This document shows, piece by piece, positions 9,095 through 16,237 of a stretch of DNA of 64,000 nucleotides; the stretch's first letter is position 1; every line of letters begins with the position of its first letter. The position numbers and the translations under genes are program-made. The notes under the pieces are model-generated. The model had not been told where the DNA came from and did not search any database. It worked only from the letters and a program-made list of their open reading frames with translations. This DNA comes from Anaerorhabdus sp036636695 (GTDB lineage: Bacteria > Bacillota_I > Bacilli_A > Erysipelotrichales > Erysipelotrichaceae): assembly GCF_036636695.1 (NCBI RefSeq), contig NZ_JAVWNW010000012.1, one strand, 5' to 3'.

Positions 9095-9439
9095 CTATTT
9101 ATGTTTTATATTAACTAACTTTATTTGTGATGGTTCTACTTTTATTTGTGCTTTCATTTTTAATAATTCTGCATTCTTTACTTTTACATGCAATTGCACA
9201 TCACATTCCTGTATTTTTGCACAAGATGATGTATCAAAATAAACTAAAATATCATTCTTACCAATTTCTGGAAGCTTCTCATTTGATGAAATTCTTACAG
9301 TTACGGTTATTTGACTTAATTCAAAGGCTAAAAGTTCTGCACTATTATCATAAAAAATGGGATATTGTATTTCCCGTGTATTCTTCACTTGGCATCCCGC
9401 CAGTAAAAAACTAATTAATAATATTTTAATATATCTCAT
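9095..9439 (-). CDS. Small lipoprotein with a single YbbR-like domain
   Basis: 114 residues with signal peptide and lipobox LLAGC. The mature part has a beta-rich pattern (ITVTVRISSNEKLPEIG, ILVYFDTSS, VQLHVKVKN, IKVEPSQIKLV) resembling one YbbR repeat, the domain of the c-di-AMP cyclase regulator CdaR. CdaR usually has several repeats next to cdaA; here there is one repeat, a lipid anchor and no cdaA neighbour. The assignment rests on pattern only. It has a GGGGAG ribosome site and a terminator downstream. It lies 14 bp after the 126-residue gene upstream and is probably co-transcribed with it. Confidence 0.55.
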   Translation of the reverse strand: MRYIKILLISFLLAGCQVKNTREIQYPIFYDNSAELLAFELSQITVTVRISSNEKLPEIGKNDILVYFDTSSCAKIQECDVQLHVKVKNAELLKMKAQIKVEPSQIKLVNIKHK

Positions 9440-9453
9440 AAAGTGTCTCCCCT

Positions 9454-9834
9454 TTATTTCAAATTGCCAAAATAAATATTCACTATATCACCATATCCAT
9501 ATGAATTCATAAAATCACTTATATCTTTTTTCAACATATTTCTTGAGTAATTTTTATCTAATAATTCTTGATTACTATACTCATTTATTTTGTGAAAAAA
9601 TAAGATCCCTACTTTTGCGGTATCAAACTGATTACTCTTCGACGAATTTCGCATTAATTCTTTAGCTTCATCAACTTTTCCATCATCATATAAGTTTAAA
9701 TATTTATTTAAATCATCCATCTCACTTTGACTTACTTGTTCCTCAATCTCTTCAATTGAATTATTAAAAACAAGTTTCGCAAAAAATTTAATACAGTCTT
9801 TGATTAATTTAATAAAGTAGTCATCTTGGATCAT
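9454..9834 (-). CDS. Conserved hypothetical protein, DUF6483-like
   Basis: 126 residues, with start ATG 9834 behind AAGGTGAAGT. The N-terminal segment DDYFIKLIKDCIKFFAKLVFN is an amphipathic helix, and the rest is predicted alpha-helical and charged (EEIEEQVSQSEMDDLNKYL, DEAKELM). There is no signal peptide. The opening resembles small Firmicutes proteins named DUF6483, but I am not certain. Function unknown. It is followed at 14 bp by the YbbR-like lipoprotein. Confidence 0.6.
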   Translation of the reverse strand: MIQDDYFIKLIKDCIKFFAKLVFNNSIEEIEEQVSQSEMDDLNKYLNLYDDGKVDEAKELMRNSSKSNQFDTAKVGILFFHKINEYSNQELLDKNYSRNMLKKDISDFMNSYGYGDIVNIYFGNLK

Positions 9835-9926
9835 ACTTCACCTTTTCTTCTTCTACAAAACCATAAATGTTCTACAAACTCAAGTGAATTGGTATAATCG
9901 GTAGTTTTTCTGTTATATTTGTACAT

Positions 9927-9959
9927 AAAAAGACCTTGATATAAAAATCATAGGTCTTT
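9927..9959 (-). terminator. Terminator of the DUF1307-like lipoprotein gene
   Basis: On the minus strand, stem AAAGACCT...AGGTCTTT with inner ATGAT/ATCA pairing, followed by T-rich sequence, 20 bp after the gene. Confidence 0.75.
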
Positions 9960-9978
9960 CACAATCCATTACTATTTT

Positions 9979-10410
9979 TTATTTACAAGTAAATCCAGAT
10001 GCTGTTAATTGTTTTACAGATTCATTGAGATCAATTATATCTGCGCCTGATTGCATCATACCCATATCAGCTAATTGTTGAGTTCCTGCTTTCTTAACAT
10101 CAATAATCCATTTTTCTGTAGCGATACCATCTTTGACATCTACTGTATAGACAACACCATCTACATTGAATTTTCCTTTAAGTTGACTAACAATTTCTTG
10201 GAATGCTTCTTCTGATACACCAAGTTCTTCTAAATTAGCAGAAGCTGTTTGTATAATTTCACTAACAGTCTTGCCATCCTTCGCTACTAATTCCATTGAT
10301 GTTTTAGTTCCTGACACTTCAAACGTACAAACCTTAGTTACTTCTTTACTTCCTCCTGTGCATCCCACAAGTGAGAATGCTAATAATGCTACAATTAGTA
10401 TTTTTTTCAT
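9979..10410 (-). CDS. Lipoprotein, DUF1307/YehR-like
   Basis: 143 residues. Signal peptide MKKILIVALLAFSLVGC ends in a lipobox. The body (KVCTFEVSGTKTSMELVAKDGKTVSEI, FNVDGVVYTVDVKDGIATEKWIIDV) matches the general layout of YehR-type DUF1307 lipoproteins, whose function is not established. The two mature cysteines beyond the lipobox (VCTFE and FTCK at the C-terminus) could form a disulfide. AGAGGAAG lies just upstream of the ATG. It is a monocistronic unit with its own terminator. Confidence 0.65.
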   Translation of the reverse strand: MKKILIVALLAFSLVGCTGGSKEVTKVCTFEVSGTKTSMELVAKDGKTVSEIIQTASANLEELGVSEEAFQEIVSQLKGKFNVDGVVYTVDVKDGIATEKWIIDVKKAGTQQLADMGMMQSGADIIDLNESVKQLTASGFTCK

Positions 10411-10562
10411 TTCTTCCTCTTTCCGTTGCAGTAGTTTTGCACCTCAAAAATAACAGATTTATTTCTCATTTACAACAGATATTCCCTAAAAATAATAATT
10501 GGCACTTTTATGACTGATTGTCGTCTTATTTATAATGAAAGGAGTATTTCTACTCCTCTTTT

Positions 10563-11729
10563 TTACAAACACATTTCGTATATTTTTTTTATGTCTTTTT
10601 GACTCAATGGTTTAAACCCTTCAAGGATAGAATCTTCACATGATTTTTTAGCCATAATCTCAAAGTTAGTTTCGTCAATATTTAAATCAGTGAAGTTGCT
10701 TGTTAATTGTAATGTATTGAAGAAGAAATCACTCAAGCGTTTAATTGCTTCTTTCGCGATATCCATTGGTGGAAGTGATGCATCTATTCCAAATACATTA
10801 ATACCGAATTGTACATATTTGCTTACATTAGTTTCATCTAGACAATATTCCATCCAACGTGGTGTAAGTATTGCAAGCCCTAAACCATGTGTTATATCAT
10901 AAATTGCTGATACTTCATGTTCAATTGGATGACAACTCCAAGCTTGATTTTTTCCACCATTCACAAATCCATTAATTGCCCATGAAGAAGTCCACATTAA
11001 GTTCGCACGTGCTTCATAGTTTGTAGGGTCTTTAATTGCAATTGGTGTATATTTAATAACTGTCTTCATTAATCCTTCCATGAAACAATCAAGCATATAT
11101 AAATCTTGATCCATATTGAAATATACTTCTAAAATATGTGACATGATATCTGCAGCACCACATGCTGTTTGATATGGACTAACTGAATAAGTGTTCGTTG
11201 GATCCAGAAAAGATACCGCAGGTATTAACGGACGAGCAAGACGCCCATATTTATCTTGTGTTTCAGGATTACTAATAACACCACCTGCATCCATTTCAGA
11301 ACCTGTTGCAGATAAAGTTAGGATAGATACAATTGGCAATGCTTTCTCAATTGGTGCATCACTTACAAAAAACTCCCATGGATCATGTTCTACAAAAGCT
11401 CCTGCTGCCATGAACTTTGTCGCATCAATTGTAGAGCCTCCACCTACTGCAAGTAAGACATCAATATTTTTTTCTTTACAGATACGCGCACCTTCTCTTA
11501 CAGAATCAATACGTGGATTTGGTTCAATTCCTGATAATTCAAATAATTCTAATCCTGCATCTTTTATTTCCTTAACTACTTTATCATATAAACCTATTTT
11601 TTTAATTGAGCCTCCACCATAGGTCATTAGTACTCTAGTTCCAAACTTTTTAAGTTCTGGCCCCAAGTTCTTTAATTGATTTTCTCCAAAATAAACCTTT
11701 GTTGGAATGTCGTATACAAAATTATTCAT
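10563..11729 (-). CDS. Iron-containing alcohol dehydrogenase, butanol dehydrogenase/YqhD type
   Basis: 388 residues, the family length. It should reduce aldehydes to alcohols with NAD(P)H. The N-terminus DIPTKVYFGENQL and the nucleotide-binding GGGSTIDATK are typical of the BdhA/YqhD branch. Metal ligands are visible as Asp and His in AADIMSHILEVYF and the His residues in AWSCHPIEHEVSAIYDITHGLGLA. It lies 51 bp downstream of the cupin gene on the same strand, so both probably use the MerR-type promoter at 12214-12244. That fits a role in aldehyde or electrophile detoxification. Confidence 0.9.
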   Translation of the reverse strand: MNNFVYDIPTKVYFGENQLKNLGPELKKFGTRVLMTYGGGSIKKIGLYDKVVKEIKDAGLELFELSGIEPNPRIDSVREGARICKEKNIDVLLAVGGGSTIDATKFMAAGAFVEHDPWEFFVSDAPIEKALPIVSILTLSATGSEMDAGGVISNPETQDKYGRLARPLIPAVSFLDPTNTYSVSPYQTACGAADIMSHILEVYFNMDQDLYMLDCFMEGLMKTVIKYTPIAIKDPTNYEARANLMWTSSWAINGFVNGGKNQAWSCHPIEHEVSAIYDITHGLGLAILTPRWMEYCLDETNVSKYVQFGINVFGIDASLPPMDIAKEAIKRLSDFFFNTLQLTSNFTDLNIDETNFEIMAKKSCEDSILEGFKPLSQKDIKKIYEMCL

Positions 11730-11780
11730 TTCTTTTTCTCCTCTATTGTTTTCTTTTTGTGTTCCATAATAATACGTCTT

Positions 11781-12188
11781 TCATTGACCAATCCTCATAT
11801 ACTCACTAGCATCGACTGGCTCTAGCCATTCATTTGATGAATCTTCAGCAGGTATTTCTATCGCTAAGTGGCAAAACCAACTGTCTTGTGTTGCACCATG
11901 CCAATGTTTTGTTTCAGCTGGTATTTCAACTATATCGCCTGGATATAGTGTAATTACTTCACTTCCCCAAGCTTGATAATAGCCTTTTCCACCAGTTACA
12001 AGAAGGATTTGTCCACCTTTATGATGGATATGCCAATTGTTTCTACAACCTGGTTCAAATGTTACATTTCCTATAATAACACCTTTTTGAGTAAGCATTG
12101 TTAAATATGCTTGTCCTATGAAATTTTTGGCAAATTCATCTGGTAATGGATCATTTGTTGGAAATACGCTTAAATTCTCTTTATTCAT
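11781..12188 (-). CDS. Small cupin-domain protein
   Basis: 135 residues from ATG 12188, which has AAGGAGG 6-8 bp upstream. A longer in-frame start would lie inside the promoter palindrome and is rejected. The single cupin barrel has motif 1 GCRNNWHIHHKGGQILLVTGGKGYYQ and motif 2 PGDIVEIPAETKHWHGA, with the His/Glu-type metal ligands. Related cupins accompany dehydrogenases and carboxymuconolactone-like proteins, and their substrates are often unknown. It is the first gene of a unit with the Fe-alcohol dehydrogenase. Confidence 0.85.
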   Translation of the reverse strand: MNKENLSVFPTNDPLPDEFAKNFIGQAYLTMLTQKGVIIGNVTFEPGCRNNWHIHHKGGQILLVTGGKGYYQAWGSEVITLYPGDIVEIPAETKHWHGATQDSWFCHLAIEIPAEDSSNEWLEPVDASEYMRIGQ

Positions 12189-12213
12189 CTTAAACCTCCT
12201 TCTTATTACGATT

Positions 12214-12244
12214 ACAATACTCCTTGGAGTTAACTCCAAGTCAA
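12214..12244 (-). promoter_or_regulatory. MerR-family-type promoter with 19-bp spacer and palindromic operator
   Basis: On the minus strand: -35 TTGACT (12244-12239), a spacer of exactly 19 bp, and -10 TATTGT (12219-12214). The spacer region carries the perfect palindrome CTTGGAGTTAACTCCAAG (12223-12240). An over-long 19 bp spacer with a palindrome between the boxes is the hallmark of MerR-family activated promoters such as those of AdhR/NmlR. No merR gene lies in the window. Confidence 0.8.
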
Positions 12245-12267
12245 GAACTATTTATTTTTTTACATAA

Positions 12268-12315
12268 ATAAAACACACAAGACATTCGCATTATTGCTAG
12301 AATTGTGTGTTTTAT
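12268..12315. terminator. Hairpin terminator of the GNAT gene
   Basis: ATAAAACACACAA pairs with TTGTGTGTTTTAT around a 22-nt loop that can form an inner stem. It is T-rich on both ends and lies between the GNAT gene and the MerR-type promoter. Confidence 0.65.
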
Positions 12316-12385
12316 ATTAATTTATAATTTACAAATATCAGTTTTTTTATCAATTTAACTTTCAGTGAGAAGGTTATTAAATCTG

Positions 12386-12838
12386 TTAATTTCGACTTTT
12401 AACCATAACTCGTTCATTATTTATATCTAATTCTCCATTAAATTTGAATCCTAATTTTTCATAAAGATGGATTGCTAACTCATTTGTTTCATATACACTT
12501 AGAAATATCTCATCTACCGCATAATCATTGTATAACTTTTCAAGCAGAATTGGCAAAACTAGTTTTGCTAATCCTTTGCCTTGATGATGCTCATCGATAA
12601 AAAAACGATCAAGCCATAACCTTCCATGGTCACCCTCATAAATCCATAGTCCAAACATTGCAAATCCAACATATACATTATCAATACTTATTAGTATTGG
12701 TCTCCATAGTTCTAATTCATCTGCTTCATTTAAACATTCTTCGACTGTTTCAATTGTACCTTTTTGATTTTCAGAAATATGCAACTTCAATGCTTCTTCT
12801 CTAAAGTCCTTCGCATTGATAAATTCAATTTTAGTCAT
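12386..12838 (-). CDS. GNAT acetyltransferase, spermine/spermidine (BltD/SpeG)-like
   Basis: 150 residues. It carries the acetyl-CoA motif A RFFIDEHHQGKGLAKLVLPILLEKL and the C-terminal NELAIHLYEKLGFKFNGE typical of GNATs. The region PILISIDNVYVGFAMFG is the central sheet. The overall layout resembles Bacillus BltD/PaiA-type polyamine acetyltransferases, so a diamine or polyamine substrate is plausible but unproven. The start has AGAGG about 9 bp upstream. It is a single gene between two terminators. Confidence 0.75.
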   Translation of the reverse strand: MTKIEFINAKDFREEALKLHISENQKGTIETVEECLNEADELELWRPILISIDNVYVGFAMFGLWIYEGDHGRLWLDRFFIDEHHQGKGLAKLVLPILLEKLYNDYAVDEIFLSVYETNELAIHLYEKLGFKFNGELDINNERVMVKSRN

Positions 12839-12882
12839 CTTTTTTACCTCTATTTTATTCTATCATGTTGATTACACTTGGA

Positions 12883-12911
12883 CAAAAAGAAAAACTACTT
12901 TGCAGTAGTTT
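12883..12911 (-). terminator. Terminator of the uvrA-hprK-lgt/ppaX-trxB operon
   Basis: On the minus strand, AAACTACT-GCAA-AGTAGTTT followed by TTCTTTTT. It overlaps the trxB stop codon. Confidence 0.8.
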
Positions 12912-13827
12912 AACCTTTAATATAATGGAATGCACTTTGTGCTGCAACTGCACCATCTCCACAAGCTGTTACAACCTGACGCAAGACTTTATCGATACAA
13001 TCACCTGCTGCATAAATTCCTTTTGCTTTTGTTTCCATGTGATCATCTACTAAGATATATCCTTGTTCATCCGTAATTCCTAAATCTTTAGCGAAGTCCG
13101 TATTTGGATCTGCACCAATGTATGGGAATACTGCTTTTGTTTCAATCGTTGTGATTTCTTTAGTTTCTACATCTTCAAGAACGATTGCACCAACTTTACC
13201 ATCCTCCGCAAGTATTTCTACCGGAAGATGTTTTTTAATCACATGAATTTTTGGTTCATTTTCAATCTTTGCTTGAATGATTGGTTCCGCTCTAAACACA
13301 TCACGACGAATAACAATATTCACTTGTGATGCAAATTGTGATAAGTATAGTGATTCTTCTAATGCAGAATTTCCTCCACCAATGACTGTCACGACTTGAT
13401 TTTTAAAGAACGCTCCATCACAAACTGCACAATAAGATACGCCTTTACCTGTTAACTCTTTTTCATTTGGTATATTTAATAAACGTTCTTTTGTTCCTGT
13501 TGCAATAATAATTGTGTGTGCTGTATATGTATTGCCATCAGAAGAAATTACTTTTTTTATTTCTCCATCTTCAATTTTATTTACATCCCCATACAAGTAT
13601 TCTGCACCAAAGTGCGTTGAATGTTCAAACATTTGATAAGCTAAGTCTGCCCCATTCATTTCTTTAATACTTGGATAGTTTTGAATTTCGAAAGTCTTAA
13701 TCAATTTCCCACCAGGTGCTTCTCTTTCAAGCATCGCAACTTTTAACCCAGCGCGAGAGGCATAGATTGCAGCTGTCATTCCAGCTGGTCCACCCCCAAT
13801 AATAATTACATCATATTGTACGTCCAT
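12910..13827 (-). CDS. trxB: Thioredoxin reductase
   Basis: 305 residues. It transfers electrons from NADPH through FAD to thioredoxin. FAD motif GGGPAGMTAAIYASRAG is at the N-terminus, the redox-active disulfide is CAVC (in SYCAVCDGAFF), the NADPH motif is GGGNSALEE with RRDVFRA, and the C-terminal FAD motif is GIYAAGDC. The start at 13827 overlaps the end of lgt-ppaX by 22 bp, indicating translational coupling. It is the last gene of the operon; trxB also sits near hprK-lgt-ppaX in Bacillus. Confidence 0.96.
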   Translation of the reverse strand: MDVQYDVIIIGGGPAGMTAAIYASRAGLKVAMLEREAPGGKLIKTFEIQNYPSIKEMNGADLAYQMFEHSTHFGAEYLYGDVNKIEDGEIKKVISSDGNTYTAHTIIIATGTKERLLNIPNEKELTGKGVSYCAVCDGAFFKNQVVTVIGGGNSALEESLYLSQFASQVNIVIRRDVFRAEPIIQAKIENEPKIHVIKKHLPVEILAEDGKVGAIVLEDVETKEITTIETKAVFPYIGADPNTDFAKDLGITDEQGYILVDDHMETKAKGIYAAGDCIDKVLRQVVTACGDGAVAAQSAFHYIKG

Positions 13828-15272
13828 GGATGATCCTCCTTAAGTATCGTTTCTATTTCCGCAAGATCACGAATGATTTTATTTGGCTTTTGTGTTTCTA
13901 ACATTGCGATTCTGTCTTCATTAAAGATATATCCGATTGAGTATACCCCAGCATTATGTGCAGCTTGAATATCGGTCGCACTATCTCCGACATAAATACA
14001 TGAATCGTGGCCAACATTTAACTTTTTACAAGCTATAAATATTCCTTCTGGACTTGGTTTTCCTTCTTTCACATCATCATGACCAACAATTACATCGACA
14101 TATTGTGATAAGTTAAATAAATCCAATCCTAATTTTACTCCATCTGCGAATTTTGTAGATACTATACCAATTTTATATCCTTCTTCTTTTAAATTCTTTA
14201 AAAGTGCTTCTGCATTCTCCATTGGTTTCACAAATTCTGGATGAATTTTGAAATTATACTCACGGTATTCTTGGATTAATGATTCTGTATTTTGTTCAGG
14301 AAAGTAAATTGGAAACATTTTCGCAAGTGGCGGTCCTAAAACTTCTAATTGTTTCTCTTTATCAAATTCTTCTTCTGTTCTATATTTCGCAAATAGATAA
14401 CGATAAGTTTCTAAAATTGCTGGTTCAGTATCAAGTAATGTTCCATCTAAGTCAAATAGCATAGTTGGTTTTGGTTCCTTCATAAATTTCCTAAAGACCC
14501 CAACAAATCCCAGTATACCAACGACAATGAATACAACCGATGTCAATTGTGCCATTCGGATAGGTCCAAGCATTAAGCTATCAGTACGCATACCTTCGAC
14601 AATAAATCGAGACCATCCATACCATACTAAGTAGAAGTAAACTCCATCTCCTCTTTTTAAGAAATGATATTTTTGATTTAACTTACGGATTAAGAAGTAG
14701 AAAACCACAAAACCTAATAAGTTGAGTACACTTTCATATAAGAAAGTAGGTACATAATATTCTCCATTGATAAACATCATGTTTTTGATAAAATCAGGGA
14801 AGTTTTTAAAATAAGCTTCTGTTACCGCTACTCCATGTGCTTCTTGATTTAAGAAATTACCCCAACGTCCAATTGCTTGAGCAATTAACATATTAGGTAC
14901 GATACAATCTGCTAGACGCATAAAATCAATTTTACGCTTGCGTGTGTAATACAAACCATAAAGAGCTCCTGTAATTAAGCCTCCTTGGATTGCAAGTCCA
15001 CCATTGTATATTTGTAAAATACGAATTGGATCTTCCAAAAAGTATCCTAAATCAAAGAATAAACAATACCATATACGTGCTCCTACGATTCCCCATAGAA
15101 AGCATCCAATTGTTAAATCTTCAACTAATTCAAAGTTATAGCCATTTTTCTTAATATCACGATAACTTACAAGTGCTGTAATAGCTACTCCTGAAATCAT
15201 TAAGATGGCATACCACTTAACTCCAATATTACCTATTTGAAGAAAAGTCTGTGGATCTGGAAAAAAACTCAT
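13806..15272 (-). CDS. lgt-ppaX: Fused prolipoprotein diacylglyceryl transferase (Lgt) and PpaX-type pyrophosphatase
   Basis: 488 residues in one uninterrupted frame. Residues 1 to about 262 are a complete multi-span Lgt, with signature GRWGNFLNQEAHG (135-147) and GWSRFIVEGMRTDSLMLGPIRMAQ. Lgt transfers diacylglycerol to prolipoprotein cysteines. After a short linker (FRKFMKEPKPT), residues 271-488 are a complete HAD hydrolase: motif I DLDGT (274-278), IVSTK, GKPSPEG and YVGDSATDIQAA. QEYREYNFKIH resembles PpaX, the pyrophosphatase that removes PPi made by HPr kinase/phosphorylase. In Bacillus lgt and ppaX are separate genes after hprK. The HAD part should face the cytosol because it continues the last membrane helix. 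Confidence 0.9.
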   Translation of the reverse strand: MSFFPDPQTFLQIGNIGVKWYAILMISGVAITALVSYRDIKKNGYNFELVEDLTIGCFLWGIVGARIWYCLFFDLGYFLEDPIRILQIYNGGLAIQGGLITGALYGLYYTRKRKIDFMRLADCIVPNMLIAQAIGRWGNFLNQEAHGVAVTEAYFKNFPDFIKNMMFINGEYYVPTFLYESVLNLLGFVVFYFLIRKLNQKYHFLKRGDGVYFYLVWYGWSRFIVEGMRTDSLMLGPIRMAQLTSVVFIVVGILGFVGVFRKFMKEPKPTMLFDLDGTLLDTEPAILETYRYLFAKYRTEEEFDKEKQLEVLGPPLAKMFPIYFPEQNTESLIQEYREYNFKIHPEFVKPMENAEALLKNLKEEGYKIGIVSTKFADGVKLGLDLFNLSQYVDVIVGHDDVKEGKPSPEGIFIACKKLNVGHDSCIYVGDSATDIQAAHNAGVYSIGYIFNEDRIAMLETQKPNKIIRDLAEIETILKEDHPWTYNMM

Positions 15273-15274
15273 TT

Positions 15275-16234
15275 TTATTTCGCCCCTTTATTCTTTTCAT
15301 TTTCTGCTTGTATAAAGCGAAGAACTCTTGCTTCAAATTCTTTCGCACTATTAAATCCCGCTTGTTTAAGAGCGAAGTTTGTAACTGCCGACTCTACAAG
15401 CACAGCCATAGAACGTCCTTCTTTGACTGGTAATACAATCGTTGGTACCTCAATTTCAAGAATTGTTGTAAACTCATCCTCTTCGATTCCAACTCGTGCA
15501 TAATCTTTTGAGTCATTATATTTTTCTAACTTGATTACGACATCAACATTATCCTTGGTAAGAAGTGAACTTGCTCCAAACATTTTCGCAACATCAATAA
15601 TTCCAATACCGCGAATTTCAAGCATTCCTTCTAACAATTCTGGACTCTTACCGACAAGTGTATTATGAATTTTCGCAATATCTACACGGTCATCCGCAAT
15701 TAGTACATGCCCACGGCGTATAAGTTCAAGTGCAATTTCACTTTTACCCATTCCGCTTTCACCAGTAATAAGAACACCTTTACCATATACACTCAATAAT
15801 ACACCATGAATGTTATCACAAGGTGCTAGTCTTTCATCCAAAAATGAAACTAAGTCAACCATCAATCGATAACTTGGTAAATCAGATTTGAAAATTGGAA
15901 AGTTCATTTCTGAAGCTACTTCAATAAGGATTTCTGGAACTTCACGATTTCTTGAGAAAACAATCATTGGTGTGTATGCATCTGTGATTCCTCTAAAACG
16001 TTGTCTTTGGGTTTCTTCATCTAGTGTTTCAATAAATGCTAACTCTTTATCACCCATAATAACAATACGTTTGGTTTCCGTTTCCTTAAAGAATCCCGCA
16101 AGTTCTAGTCCTGGTCGATTAAGGTCTGGTACAATAACCCAACGATTTAATGACTCTTCATTTCCAGTTACTTGTTCGAATTTAAAATAGTCGACAAGTT
16201 CTCGTATCATTACTTTTCCTTCTAATTCTTCCAT
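15275..16234 (-). CDS. hprK: HPr kinase/phosphorylase
   Basis: 319 residues. It phosphorylates and dephosphorylates Ser46 of HPr and so sets CcpA-dependent catabolite control. Walker A is GESGMGKSE, the conserved ADDRVDI follows, and the HprK signature is LLEGMLEIRGIGIIDVAKMFG. ATG 16234 has AAAGGG 6 bp upstream. ATG 16210 also has a good AGAAGGA site and is a possible start. It lies 3 bp after uvrA and 2 bp before lgt-ppaX, so all are one transcript. Its PPi product is the substrate of the fused PpaX domain. Confidence 0.96.
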   Translation of the reverse strand: MEELEGKVMIRELVDYFKFEQVTGNEESLNRWVIVPDLNRPGLELAGFFKETETKRIVIMGDKELAFIETLDEETQRQRFRGITDAYTPMIVFSRNREVPEILIEVASEMNFPIFKSDLPSYRLMVDLVSFLDERLAPCDNIHGVLLSVYGKGVLITGESGMGKSEIALELIRRGHVLIADDRVDIAKIHNTLVGKSPELLEGMLEIRGIGIIDVAKMFGASSLLTKDNVDVVIKLEKYNDSKDYARVGIEEDEFTTILEIEVPTIVLPVKEGRSMAVLVESAVTNFALKQAGFNSAKEFEARVLRFIQAENEKNKGAK

Positions 16235-16237
16235 ATC

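Noticed and set aside
10500..10525. TTGGCAC resembling a sigma-54 -24 element
   Set aside because: No TTGC at the required spacing on either strand and no gene start in the right place.
12189..12239. Longer N-terminus for the cupin protein
   Set aside because: It would start inside the MerR-type operator and lacks a ribosome site; ATG 12188 has AAGGAGG.
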